Below, one piece after another: positions 30,122-37,570 of a DNA stretch of 37,611 nucleotides. The position numbers were made by a program, and so were the translations under genes. Every line of letters begins with the position of its first letter. Position 1 is the stretch's first letter. The notes below the pieces were generated by a model, which saw only the letters and a list, made by a program, of their open reading frames with translations, ran no database searches and was not told where the DNA came from. Source of the DNA: a virus; the IMG/VR virus record IMGVR_UViG_3300005289_000067, positions 1-37,611 of that record; one strand, given 5' to 3'.

Positions 30122-31297
30122 TTATTTTGAAACTAAATTCTTAATTTCAGAGATTGATTTTACAACTTGATCTAAATTTGTAGTTAATTGATTAAACCCT
30201 TTTTCTTCATTTACTGGTTCTTGATTATCTATATGTCCCTTAAAATAGGATTTAGCTAAATCAATTCTTAAAGTTTGGACTTGTTCCTTCGTTAACTCAG
30301 CTACATAGTCGGGTAAGGCCGTAAGCTCTAAGTAATTTTTCATACAGTAGGTATGTAAAGCTACGAGTCTTGATCTTTCTTTGATAAGAAAAGCTAAGAA
30401 TGCTGATAAAGAAAAAATGAAAGTGGCAAAGAATACATACTTATGCCAGTCATATGAATCATGGTATAGAATTATATTTAATAGAATGGATGAAGGGATA
30501 AGAATAAAAAGAAATACAATTACATAGGTGTAATTTGCAATATTTGAATTATATTGATTAGCCTCGATTCTATATGCATAAATTAAATCTTTATTTTCCT
30601 GTAAACCTAACTTTTTTCTAACATCCTTGTATTCTTCGGTATGTTCTTGTACTTGTTTAGCAAATTCAACTTTATTTAATTCAAGATCAATATCTTTAAG
30701 AGATAAATATAAATCTTTAATCGCTTCTGCCTGAGGTGTTCCTGTTGGGTTGTATAAATTGTGAGCAGCCATAAAGGTGTCAACAATTAGATCTTTTGTA
30801 GAGTCTTCAGTTAAAGGGTGGGAGAAAACCTTAAGAGCAATTTCATTTAATTTTGGCGGATAGTCGACATTATTAATTGAAAATTCATTTTCAATAATTT
30901 CTAATAGATTTAATAAGTTCTCTTCCGTAACATTCTCATAATAAAATTTTTGAAAACTATTAAAATTACACTCCTTAATTTTATTTAAATTTTCATGAAT
31001 TTTGGGGATATATTCTTCACTTTTATATTCGATTAAAAGTTCATCTATTGGCAAAATATTGATTAGATTGTCTATTGTTTTTATTAATTCTTTAAGTACT
31101 GTATGGGGTAAAAAGAATGCAGCTTTGATTGTGAAATTAACTTCATAAGATAAGTTATCTATCAAAGTTAAAAATTGAGTTTTTACTTCACTTTCATTAT
31201 CGATCAATACAAGCTCATCTAGCTGTTTATCAATTTTTAATAATAATGATTCTAGTTTTACATTTAGATTTTTCAAATCATCTGTTCGTGTTGACAA
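30122..31297 (-). CDS. Membrane-associated helical accessory protein
   Basis: A 391-residue, AT-rich leftward gene. Residues 1-255 are helical and charged, with coiled-coil character at the N-terminus (LKNLNVKLESLLLKIDKQLDEL). Two membrane spans lie at about 258-279 (YTYVIVFLFILIPSSILLNIIL) and 290-308 (VFFATFIFSLSAFLAFLIK), and about 80 more helical residues follow. The only usable start is TTG 31297, with GGGAAAG upstream. It sits between the lipoprotein copy and intact umuC. No family recognised. The layout (cytosolic helical domain anchored by a hairpin of two spans) would suit a sensor or exclusion protein, but no function can be assigned. Confidence 0.65.
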   Translation of the reverse strand: MSTRTDDLKNLNVKLESLLLKIDKQLDELVLIDNESEVKTQFLTLIDNLSYEVNFTIKAAFFLPHTVLKELIKTIDNLINILPIDELLIEYKSEEYIPKIHENLNKIKECNFNSFQKFYYENVTEENLLNLLEIIENEFSINNVDYPPKLNEIALKVFSHPLTEDSTKDLIVDTFMAAHNLYNPTGTPQAEAIKDLYLSLKDIDLELNKVEFAKQVQEHTEEYKDVRKKLGLQENKDLIYAYRIEANQYNSNIANYTYVIVFLFILIPSSILLNIILYHDSYDWHKYVFFATFIFSLSAFLAFLIKERSRLVALHTYCMKNYLELTALPDYVAELTKEQVQTLRIDLAKSYFKGHIDNQEPVNEEKGFNQLTTNLDQVVKSISEIKNLVSK

Positions 31298-31343
31298 TTT
31301 AATTCTTTCCCAAATAACAAAGATTATTAAGAATATAATAATA

Positions 31344-32642
31344 TTAATTATTTATCACTATTAACTCATCAAATTTGAATGGATTCCTACTCAACTTATC
31401 CCGCGACATAGACCAATTTCTATTTGGTACAAAGCACGGACCTACACTAATTTTTTTCTTCCCAAACTTGCTATGAATACCATCCATAGCCTGCATCAAA
31501 CATTCCTTTTTCTCTATATGCTTGAAGTCGGTTAATAGGTCATAAGTGTGGCCAGACCTTGGCTCTAAGCCAGTTAGTATTACGCCACATTTTTTGTACT
31601 TAATACCTTCTTTATAAATTTCATAAATCATGCGTACTGCAGCTTTTACAAAATCAGTAGCGCAATCCGTGGGTTCTGAGAACGAACCTGTGATTGATTT
31701 ATTGTAGAAAGGCACATTTGAGTCAAAAGGGTTTGACTGTACGAAAGCAATCATACATCCACATAACAAGCCTTCATCCCTTAAGCGTTTACATGCATCC
31801 TGAGCATACATTGAGATTGCTTCTTTTAGATCCGTTAATTCAGTTACGCGACCGCCAAAAGACCGGCTTGCAACAATCTGTTTTTTTGATGGGGGAGTAT
31901 GCTCGATCTCTATGCATGAAATTCCCTGCAATTCATAGATAGTTCTGGCCATCACAATTGAAAACTTTTTCTGCATCTCTCTCGGCTCAGCACAGGCTAA
32001 ATCAAGCACCGTATTAATTCCCATGCATTGCAACTTTTTTGAGTGCTTGCGGCCCACACCCCAAACCTCACTTACATCGATTTGAGCGAAATAATATTCT
32101 TTGTTGCAAGGATCCATATTTACGAGATCGCACACACTGTTAAAGCCGGGGTTCTTCTTAGCGATATAATTGGATATCTTTGCCTCGGTCTTGCTGCGAC
32201 CAATTCCCACGCACACGGGCAAACCAATCCATTTCCATATTTGCTGGCGCATTTGCTGACCGACTTTCTCTAAATCAAAGTTCTTCTCATAAGCGGTAAA
32301 ATCAACGAAACACTCATCTATTGAGTAAGGTTCAACTTCTTCATCAGTTACGTAAGAACTCAGAATCTTATGAAAACGTCTCGACATTTCAGCATACATT
32401 GCATAATTGCTTGAAAGTACGATTACGTTGTGTTGCTGAACAATGTCTTTAATTTGGAATAACGGCACCCCCATCTTTATGTTTAAAGATTTCGACTCAT
32501 TGCTACGCGCCACGGCGCACCCATCATTATTGCTGAGAACAATCACAGGCTTATTGTTTAAACTTGGGTCAAAGACTCTCTCACATGAGACGTACATGTT
32601 ATTTACATCGATGAGAAAGAAAACTTTGTTCTCATGCTTCAT
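31344..32642 (-). CDS. umuC: UmuC, DNA polymerase V catalytic subunit
   Basis: The 432-residue Y-family polymerase has the catalytic acidic residues Asp12 ([19 protein letters not shown]) and Asp109/Glu110 ([10 protein letters not shown]), the [11 protein letters not shown] palm/fingers motif (37-47), a helix-hairpin-helix ([13 protein letters not shown]) and the little-finger start [10 protein letters not shown]. With processed UmuD it carries out error-prone bypass of DNA lesions in the SOS response. It overlaps umuD by 4 bases (ATGA), a normal umuDC operon. Length matches the family (about 420-430). Acinetobacter strains often carry several umuDC copies on mobile DNA, and this is one. Confidence 0.95.
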   Translation of the reverse strand: MKHENKVFFLIDVNNMYVSCERVFDPSLNNKPVIVLSNNDGCAVARSNESKSLNIKMGVPLFQIKDIVQQHNVIVLSSNYAMYAEMSRRFHKILSSYVTDEEVEPYSIDECFVDFTAYEKNFDLEKVGQQMRQQIWKWIGLPVCVGIGRSKTEAKISNYIAKKNPGFNSVCDLVNMDPCNKEYYFAQIDVSEVWGVGRKHSKKLQCMGINTVLDLACAEPREMQKKFSIVMARTIYELQGISCIEIEHTPPSKKQIVASRSFGGRVTELTDLKEAISMYAQDACKRLRDEGLLCGCMIAFVQSNPFDSNVPFYNKSITGSFSEPTDCATDFVKAAVRMIYEIYKEGIKYKKCGVILTGLEPRSGHTYDLLTDFKHIEKKECLMQAMDGIHSKFGKKKISVGPCFVPNRNWSMSRDKLSRNPFKFDELIVINN

Positions 32643-33136
32643 GACTTTTTTCTTGTCATTTTAATGATATGAGTGACAACGCCCCAAATTATTAATTCCT
32701 GTCCTTCCGAAAGATAAATATTTTTATAATCTGGATTTTCGGCTTTTAGCCATTGGCCTTTTTCATCGATCATTAGGCGCTTAACTGTAAAATCATTATC
32801 GATTAGTGCCACGACAATATCGCCGTGTTTCGCATCTAAGCTACGATCGACAATGAGCTCATCATCAATGTCGATGCCAGCGTTGAGCATTGAGAGTGAT
32901 GCGACTTTGACAATAAAGGTTGCAGTTTCATTTTTTATTAAGTGCTCGTTCATATCGAGAGCTTTATCGATGTAATCTTGTGCTGGACTGGGGAAACCTG
33001 CTGAAATCTTCTCAAGTGCGTAAGGGATAAGCATATGAGAGGAGGGTATAACTAACTTAATAGACATAACATCAGATAAAACAGCACCTTGTAGATACGG
33101 CTTTATCTGGATGATGGATGGTGCAATTTCGCTCAT
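32639..33136 (-). CDS. umuD: UmuD-like S24 peptidase
   Basis: A 165-residue S24 protein with UmuD features: the cleavage region [11 protein letters not shown] (Ala46-Gly47; E. coli has Cys-Gly), catalytic Ser82 in [10 protein letters not shown] and Lys119 in DFTVKRL, and [10 protein letters not shown]. RecA filaments trigger self-cleavage to UmuD', which joins UmuC. I start at ATG 33136, where AGGGGA lies six bases upstream; TTG 33172 in frame falls within the operator. The N-terminal 45 residues before cleavage are longer than in E. coli UmuD (24), which may allow extra roles, as in the longer Acinetobacter UmuDAb repressor, but no clear HTH is visible. Confidence 0.9.
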   Translation of the reverse strand: MSEIAPSIIQIKPYLQGAVLSDVMSIKLVIPSSHMLIPYALEKISAGFPSPAQDYIDKALDMNEHLIKNETATFIVKVASLSMLNAGIDIDDELIVDRSLDAKHGDIVVALIDNDFTVKRLMIDEKGQWLKAENPDYKNIYLSEGQELIIWGVVTHIIKMTRKKS

Positions 33137-33151
33137 AGAATATCCCCTAAC

Positions 33152-33172
33152 TTGAATTTGTAACATATTCAA
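33152..33172 (-). promoter_or_regulatory. Palindromic operator at umuD (SOS-type)
   Basis: The 21-base site has arms TTGAAT and ATTCAA separated by 9 bases (ATGTTACAA). It is palindromic at all but one symmetric pair and the centre. It lies between the -10 box and the start codon. TTGAA...TTCAA operators are known for UmuDAb-controlled damage genes in Acinetobacter, so this is probably the SOS operator of umuDC. Confidence 0.65.
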
Positions 33173-33173
33173 G

Positions 33174-33203
33174 ATGATATGCTAGAGCTTAGTTAAATTT
33201 CAA
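33174..33203 (-). promoter_or_regulatory. umuDC promoter
   Basis: Read leftward, TTGAAA (33198-33203), an 18-base spacer and TATCAT (33174-33179) make a good sigma-70 promoter. The operator lies immediately downstream, so bound repressor would block transcription start. Confidence 0.6.
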
Positions 33204-33214
33204 ATTTAAAAACT

Positions 33215-33223
33215 TGTGGATAA
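33215..33223 (-). promoter_or_regulatory. DnaA box
   Basis: TGTGGATAA on the plus strand is TTATCCACA read leftward, the perfect consensus DnaA box. Confidence 0.55.
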
Positions 33224-33380
33224 ATAATGACTAGTCACAACTTGTCGTTCGTGATTGTGCGTTTGGTCGGAATTTCTTCACTTTGAAAATATATAATTAC
33301 ATTGTGAACAAGTAAAAAATATACATTATTGGAAAAGTAATAAAATATGAGAAAAATGCTTTAAGTAATTGATTTTGAAC

Positions 33381-33389
33381 TTATCCACA
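33381..33389 (+). promoter_or_regulatory. DnaA box
   Basis: TTATCCACA matches the consensus perfectly. A weaker related 9-mer, TTATCTATA, follows at 33393-33401. Together with the box at 33215 it brackets about 160 bases of AT-rich DNA. Confidence 0.55.
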
Positions 33390-33491
33390 AACTTATCTAT
33401 ACATGATTTGGAAAGCTTTGTTATGTCTTATTCTATTAAATCAAATAGTTAAAAAATTAATAAAAAGTCAAGATTGATCTGCTGTGGCGCG

Positions 33492-33952
33492 TGCTATAAG
33501 CTTAGAAATACAAAGAGATAGCTCGCTATCTCTTTAACTAATGTATTTTTGGTAAGAGAATTTGGTCGTTGATTTTTTGACTAGGAATAAAAACATTAGG
33601 AGGGGCTGCTCACTTTCGAAATTTTGGTCGAGGACGAAAGAGAGCAGCGAATTTAAACAAGCGCGTTTTTAAACACTGTTTAATTTAATTTTCAACGAAA
33701 TTTAAAACGAAGTCTTAAACCGTATTCAATTTTGAATATAGTGACATTGTTTTAAAAAAAATTCAAACAGCGAATTTTGACGCCGAAATAAAGGCGAAAT
33801 GTAATGTTAAGACTTAAGGTCTTGAAATTCGTATGCTTTCACTTAATTGGGATCTTAGCTGATTTAGTTCAGATCGCTGATTTTGTGATTCGTTAAGATT
33901 TTGAAAAATAAGCTGAACTTAGACCCGTTTGCTGGTGCAGGCGGGTCTTTTA
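33492..33952 (+). ncRNA. Candidate structured noncoding RNA
   Basis: An extended -10 (TGCTATAAG, 33492-33500) precedes a perfect 10-bp hairpin, AAAGAGATAG/CTATCTCTTT (33512-33535). Next come an unused AGGAGG (about 33598-33603) and a 13-bp hairpin with one A-A mismatch (GCTGCTC...CTTTCG pairing with CGAAAG...GAGCAGC, 33605-33648). A strong terminator with a T-tail ends it at about 33950. A transcript of about 440 bases without a real ORF would result. No known RNA family is recognised; this is a proposal. Confidence 0.3.
33921..33952. terminator. Intrinsic terminator, 12-bp stem, probably bidirectional
   Basis: AGACCCGTTTGC pairs with GCAGGCGGGTCT (two G-T pairs) around loop TGGT. T's follow on the plus strand and A's precede (AATAAAAGACCC on the minus strand), so it can end the leftward SRAP operon and any rightward transcript. 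Confidence 0.75.
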
Positions 33953-34585
33953 TTTAGGAGCAATTTTATTTTTAGGGAAGTAATCAGCAGTAAATTCACC
34001 GATCGACATGTCAAAGAAAAATTGGTCCGCATCTTCTTTTTTACAATTTAGCCAATCTTCTCGATACTCTTCAGGGATAACGATAATAGACCTTTTCTCA
34101 TCTTCTGGCTTATGAAACTGCGACATGAAAGGGTGGTGATCAGCATTGATAGTAAGCATAGACATCGATCTGACTTGCTGCCCATCAATCACAGTTGAAT
34201 CGTATATAGCCGCTACCGTAAAAGGTAAGCCATCTTCTCTATAAATTCCCCAACGTTCTGCTTTGCCACTCACATAACGTGGTTCATAAATCTTTTCGAC
34301 TGGTATTAGTGCAAACTGGCTTTTAGCCCATGCATGTCGGAAGCTCGGCTTTTTATCAACCGTCTCCGTTCTGGCATTGTAAGTATACTTTGAGAATTTA
34401 AGGTCATGGTTCCATGGTGGAATCATACCGAACTTTACTTGTCTCCATTCAATGTGGCCATCTTTAGAGAAAATAAGAGGGCAGTCGTAACCAGGATAAA
34501 CATCTGCTTTATACTCGAAAGTAGGTTCGAATAGATCTAGCAGATGTGCCCGGTCTTTTGATATTGGTTCATAGTTTGCGCACAT
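33950..34585 (-). CDS. SRAP-domain abasic-site protein (YedK/HMCES family)
   Basis: The 211-residue protein begins MCANY, which leaves Cys2 as the catalytic residue after Met removal. NARTET (Asn70, Glu74), the KIYEPRY strand (Glu101) and TINADHHPFMSQFHKPED (His158) fill the other active-site positions. SRAP proteins crosslink to abasic sites in single-stranded DNA and protect them. The usual FYEW is replaced by IYEPR and the usual HxRMP by HKPED, so this is a divergent phage branch. It lies 17 bases downstream of the membrane gene on the same strand and close to umuDC; a damage-response role in the phage life cycle is likely. Confidence 0.85.
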   Translation of the reverse strand: MCANYEPISKDRAHLLDLFEPTFEYKADVYPGYDCPLIFSKDGHIEWRQVKFGMIPPWNHDLKFSKYTYNARTETVDKKPSFRHAWAKSQFALIPVEKIYEPRYVSGKAERWGIYREDGLPFTVAAIYDSTVIDGQQVRSMSMLTINADHHPFMSQFHKPEDEKRSIIVIPEEYREDWLNCKKEDADQFFFDMSIGEFTADYFPKNKIAPK

Positions 34586-34602
34586 ATCTTAAACCCAATA
34601 CA

Positions 34603-35448
34603 TTAAGCTCTATTTTTACTTTTAATCTTATTATTTATTTCAGTGTAGTAGCTATTCATTAATACGTAATATTCATCGTAGCTTTTGCGTTTTCTTTTTA
34701 TGATCCCTGTTTCTGGATCAGGCTCAATAGCAAAAGCACAATTTATAAAATTTGATGAAAATATCGAATAGAATTTATCAATATCTGTTTTAAATTTTGG
34801 CGTAAATATAATTGAAACCTTTAAATCAGTACTGCTAGATTCATTCATAGTACTTCTCAAAAGTTTATAAATCGAAAAATAGTGATCATTAATTATTTCA
34901 TTGTTTATATACAGAAAATTATTTGCAATTTCATAGAACAGATTAATAAGATATCTAAGTTCCTCATCTTCATTATAGTTTAAAAATCTATTTATATTAA
35001 TATAAAAATCAGTAAGATATGTATTTTTTAAATCATTACTACTGTTATATAAAGAGCTGGCTAAATAGTAATCCTCGTTATTGTCTTTGTATAAAGTATA
35101 AATTTTTATTATTGTTTTACAACTTGGATCAATTTCACCTTTAAATCTAATAAGATTTTCCTCAGAAGCATTTAGAAGTTCAAAATTAGCTTCAAAATTT
35201 TTTTGATGTCTCCATGAGTTAAGCAACAAGATAGCTATAATAGGAGCAAAAAGAGTTGCTGACCAGACAAACATATTTGAAAGAACAGCAGGAATATCAC
35301 TAGGAGATGTACCAAATTTTTTTGTAAGTGACAAACCAATGACTAATGCTAAAATAATTAAAATAAAATAACAAACAGTACTAATTACAATAGTACCGAC
35401 TATTCCATTAGTGGTTTTTCTGTTTTTGAATAATTTAAGTACCTTCAT
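34603..35448 (-). CDS. Two-span membrane accessory protein
   Basis: A 281-residue, AT-rich protein with two membrane spans at about 16-41 (IVGTIVISTVCYFILIILALVIGLSL) and 57-76 (SNMFVWSATLFAPIIAILLL). They are followed by a 200-residue helical, Asn/Tyr-rich cytoplasmic domain (NFEANFELLNASEENLIRFKG). It is the first gene of a leftward pair with SRAP. No family is recognised. The spans followed by a helical domain match the plan of the gene at 3747 and, with one span, that at 29167. Such proteins in prophages can block superinfection, but nothing in the sequence proves this. Confidence 0.65.
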   Translation of the reverse strand: MKVLKLFKNRKTTNGIVGTIVISTVCYFILIILALVIGLSLTKKFGTSPSDIPAVLSNMFVWSATLFAPIIAILLLNSWRHQKNFEANFELLNASEENLIRFKGEIDPSCKTIIKIYTLYKDNNEDYYLASSLYNSSNDLKNTYLTDFYININRFLNYNEDEELRYLINLFYEIANNFLYINNEIINDHYFSIYKLLRSTMNESSSTDLKVSIIFTPKFKTDIDKFYSIFSSNFINCAFAIEPDPETGIIKRKRKSYDEYYVLMNSYYTEINNKIKSKNRA

Positions 35449-35502
35449 TAAGCCCGATTCACTATTTTAATTTAGTTAGTAATTTTTTAAGTTTAACTCA
35501 GC

Positions 35503-35526
35503 TTAACCAACTATTTAACCAACTAT
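35503..35526. repeat. Tandem 12-bp repeat
   Basis: TTAACCAACTAT occurs twice head-to-tail (35503-35514 and 35515-35526). Read leftward the stretch is open for VDSWLNSWLS before TGA, so it may be a coding relic. It lies in the 300-base gap between the membrane gene and integrase. Confidence 0.6.
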
Positions 35527-35564
35527 CTACATAATTAGCCCGCTTTTGCATCATTTCTCTTTGT

Positions 35565-35690
35565 TTAGCTTCTTATCACACTCATAACTATATAATTATT
35601 TTTCAAGCCTAATGACCAGCCGATCTCTTTATAGAATGGCTCACCACATTTAATAGTATGTTCAATGTAAAAATATACCCAATCTCTCAT
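35565..35690 (-). CDS. Possible small protein or gene relic next to integrase
   Basis: ATG 35690 opens 41 codons leftward (MRDWVYFYIEHTIKCGEPFY, then KEIGWSLGLKNNYIVMSVIRS). Downstream, other frames continue with protein-like sequence (YECDKKLNKEK and REMMQKRANYVDSWLNSWLS), as expected of a longer gene broken by frameshifts. The ribosome site is weak. The rest of the 35449-35750 gap shows only AT-rich DNA. Confidence 0.3.
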   Translation of the reverse strand: MRDWVYFYIEHTIKCGEPFYKEIGWSLGLKNNYIVMSVIRS

Positions 35691-35750
35691 ATGCTAATTC
35701 TCAATTTTTAGTAAGAAATTTAATATTTAGGATCATCGTAACCAGTCCAA

Positions 35751-37103
35751 CTATTCAGAATATCTGCTTATAATAATATTGTTGTGCTCAATCCACTTAT
35801 CTTTCATATTCCTTATTGATTTTTGTTCAAAGTAGATTCGGTTTTTGATCAAAGCTTTTGAAACGTCAGATAACACAACATTTTCAATCATATTCATAGC
35901 TTTACGAAGATCATCAAAAGTCACTTGGACATACCCATCGGTTACATCGTTGTCATCATCACTAACCATGTGATTGATGAGTTTTTTAATTGTATAACTA
36001 CCAATCGCTAGACTATTTGCGATAGTTCCAAAGGTTCTCCGCAAATCATGAAATGTAAATTCAATGCCAGTTGCTTCAGTTATCGTATGACGAGCTTCAC
36101 GTTTATCAACGATATGTGAATCAAGCGTATCACCAGCGAAAACGTATTTATTATTGCCAGCAAGTTTTTTGCGTTCTGCCAAGATATACCAAAGCATTTC
36201 TCCCATCGGTAGGAGAAGGTCTTCATGGTTTTTAGGATCCTGAATTTTTATAGTTCCATATTTTAAGTCAACATTCGCCCATTCTAGTGTTTCACCTTCT
36301 TCTCTTCGGAATCCGGTTAGGATCAATAGGAGTAAGAAGTCCTGATTTGTGTAGGCGCGATGATTTAAATTTTGATTGCCTGCCCACCAAGTCGTACACA
36401 CGGCAAGTGACCAGTCATGTATTTGGTCTGCTCGAATATACCCCTTACGGCGTTTTATCTTATTCCATTTCTTTTCTTTGTAAATAACTCCGACAGGGCT
36501 TTTATCTGTGATTATTTTTTCATCATTATCGTTATATAGAATTGAAGCATTGAAGTTGTAGACGGCCGATAAAAACTTCATTGCAAGATTTGCCTGCGCT
36601 AAACTCCTCACAGATAAATCCATATGCTTGTTTAAAGTCATTTTCTGAGTAATTTCAGTAATTTTTATATTTTTCCAATCTTTAAAATAATCATTAGCAC
36701 ATCGGTCATAAGCGTTGATCGTATTAGCGCTTAGCTTCTTTTTACTTTTGTAGACTTCATAAGCTTGTTCAAGCGTTGGGATTAATTCATTTGCTTCTTT
36801 TTCGGATTTAAAGTCATTCTTTAATTGTCTTTTTTGAGCAACCGGATCAATGCCCTGGTGCATCATTAACAATATTTTTTTAGCTTCTGTACGTGCTTGC
36901 TCAAGAGTATATACGCCATGTTTACCAATAGACTTTCTTTTGTTTCGGCCGTCAGGCATTCTCGTTTCAACAAAATAGGTTTTTGACTTTGTTGCAATTA
37001 AGCCAAAACCAATAGTAACTGAGTCACGATAAAATTTACTTCCGCTTTCTTCGAGGGGGATGCTATCGATAAATGTTTTAGTAAGCTTATATCTTTGGGT
37101 CAT
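35751..37103 (-). CDS. int: Tyrosine-family integrase (P4-like)
   Basis: The 450-residue recombinase has an N-terminal arm-binding domain of the DUF4102 type (DSVTIGFGLIATKSKTYFVE; GKHGVYTLEQARTEAKK), a core-binding domain (about 110-210) and a catalytic domain with Arg266 (TGFRREEGETLEW), His352-Arg355 (FHDLRRTFG), His378 (LINHM) and Tyr391 (DGYVQ). All catalytic residues are present, so the prophage could integrate and excise if an excisionase is supplied. It faces away from the host border with its start about 150 bases from the 3' end of the 6S RNA gene. Confidence 0.93.
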   Translation of the reverse strand: MTQRYKLTKTFIDSIPLEESGSKFYRDSVTIGFGLIATKSKTYFVETRMPDGRNKRKSIGKHGVYTLEQARTEAKKILLMMHQGIDPVAQKRQLKNDFKSEKEANELIPTLEQAYEVYKSKKKLSANTINAYDRCANDYFKDWKNIKITEITQKMTLNKHMDLSVRSLAQANLAMKFLSAVYNFNASILYNDNDEKIITDKSPVGVIYKEKKWNKIKRRKGYIRADQIHDWSLAVCTTWWAGNQNLNHRAYTNQDFLLLLILTGFRREEGETLEWANVDLKYGTIKIQDPKNHEDLLLPMGEMLWYILAERKKLAGNNKYVFAGDTLDSHIVDKREARHTITEATGIEFTFHDLRRTFGTIANSLAIGSYTIKKLINHMVSDDDNDVTDGYVQVTFDDLRKAMNMIENVVLSDVSKALIKNRIYFEQKSIRNMKDKWIEHNNIIISRYSE

Positions 37104-37155
37104 GATGACTTAAAAAGTACGAAACGATACGCAGCAATATACCACAATATTTTTG

Positions 37156-37173
37156 AAGCCTACTATAAGCCTA
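37156..37173. repeat. Direct repeats near the integrase start, possible arm sites
   Basis: AAGCCTA occurs at 37156-37162 and 37167-37173, 11 bases apart (one helical turn). A related inverted AATAGG lies at about 37198. They fall between integrase and the predicted attachment region, where arm-type integrase sites are expected. This is suggestive only. Confidence 0.3.
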
Positions 37174-37255
37174 TTTTTGATTAATTTGGTGAAAAATAAT
37201 AGGTTTTGAAACTGATGTTTCTTGTCGTAAGTTATTGTTTTTATATTAAAAGTAA

Positions 37256-37435
37256 ATGCTCCGAAGATGCCGCTGCATGTGTCGTTACCCTGAACCCGAT
37301 GAGTTCAAGGTGGAGGCGACGTATACTTGCTGGGTTTCCTACACGAAGGTAGGCATACACTCTAAATATACAGAACACATCCATAAGTTTAAGTATCGGC
37401 AGGGGAATAGACCCGCTGGCGAACATCCCAGAGAC
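37256..37435 (-). ncRNA. ssrS: 6S RNA
   Basis: Read leftward, the 5' part TCTCTGGGATGTTCGCC followed by AGCGGGT...TCCCCTGCCGATA and the 3' part CACCTTGAAC...GGGTTCAGGGTAACGACACATGCAGCGGCATCTTCGGAG match conserved pieces of E. coli 6S RNA (GAUGUUCGC, AGCGGG, CCCCUG, GCCGAUA, CACCUUGAACC, GGGUUCAAGGG, GCGGCAUCU). The length is about 180. 6S RNA binds sigma-70 RNA polymerase in stationary phase. Its promoter lies upstream at the expected distance. The ends are estimated. The integrase lies just beyond the 3' end, so the prophage is probably inserted at this gene. Confidence 0.88.
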
Positions 37436-37441
37436 AGTTTA

Positions 37442-37469
37442 AGTATAACCGATCTGACCATGTTGGCAA
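37442..37469 (-). promoter_or_regulatory. ssrS promoter
   Basis: Read leftward, TTGCCA (37464-37469), a 16-base spacer and TATACT (37442-37447) place the start near 37435, at the predicted 6S RNA 5' end. This is host DNA. Confidence 0.75.
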
Positions 37470-37570
37470 TCACCTAAACCTCTGGAACTGTAAACTTAGT
37501 TTGCGTTTGATGAAGCTTTGTACACTAACAAGCATAAAATAATTTTCAATTGTCCTAATAGTCTAAATAA

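Larger units (their letters stand above)
33204..33949. other. Noncoding region with DnaA boxes, inverted repeats and RNA-like hairpins
   Basis: About 750 bases between divergently placed umuD and the SRAP gene's 3' end contain no convincing gene. They contain two perfect DnaA boxes (33215-33223 on the minus strand, 33381-33389 on the plus strand) around very AT-rich DNA, three TTTGGTCG copies (about 33264, 33561, 33623), the inverted repeats TTAAACACTGTTTAA (33669-33683) and TATTCAA/TTGAATA (33723-33738), two hairpins (33512-33535, 33605-33648) and a final terminator. It may hold an origin-like element or a structured RNA. An ATG at 33228 opens only 19 codons. Confidence 0.6.

Noticed and set aside
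33228-33287. 19-codon ORF (MTSHNLSFVIVRLVGISSL)
   Set aside because: Too short, no ribosome site and no recognisable relation; probably chance in the noncoding region.
37241-37477. ORFs on both strands across the right end
   Set aside because: They lie over the 6S RNA gene and have no ribosome site or protein-like composition.
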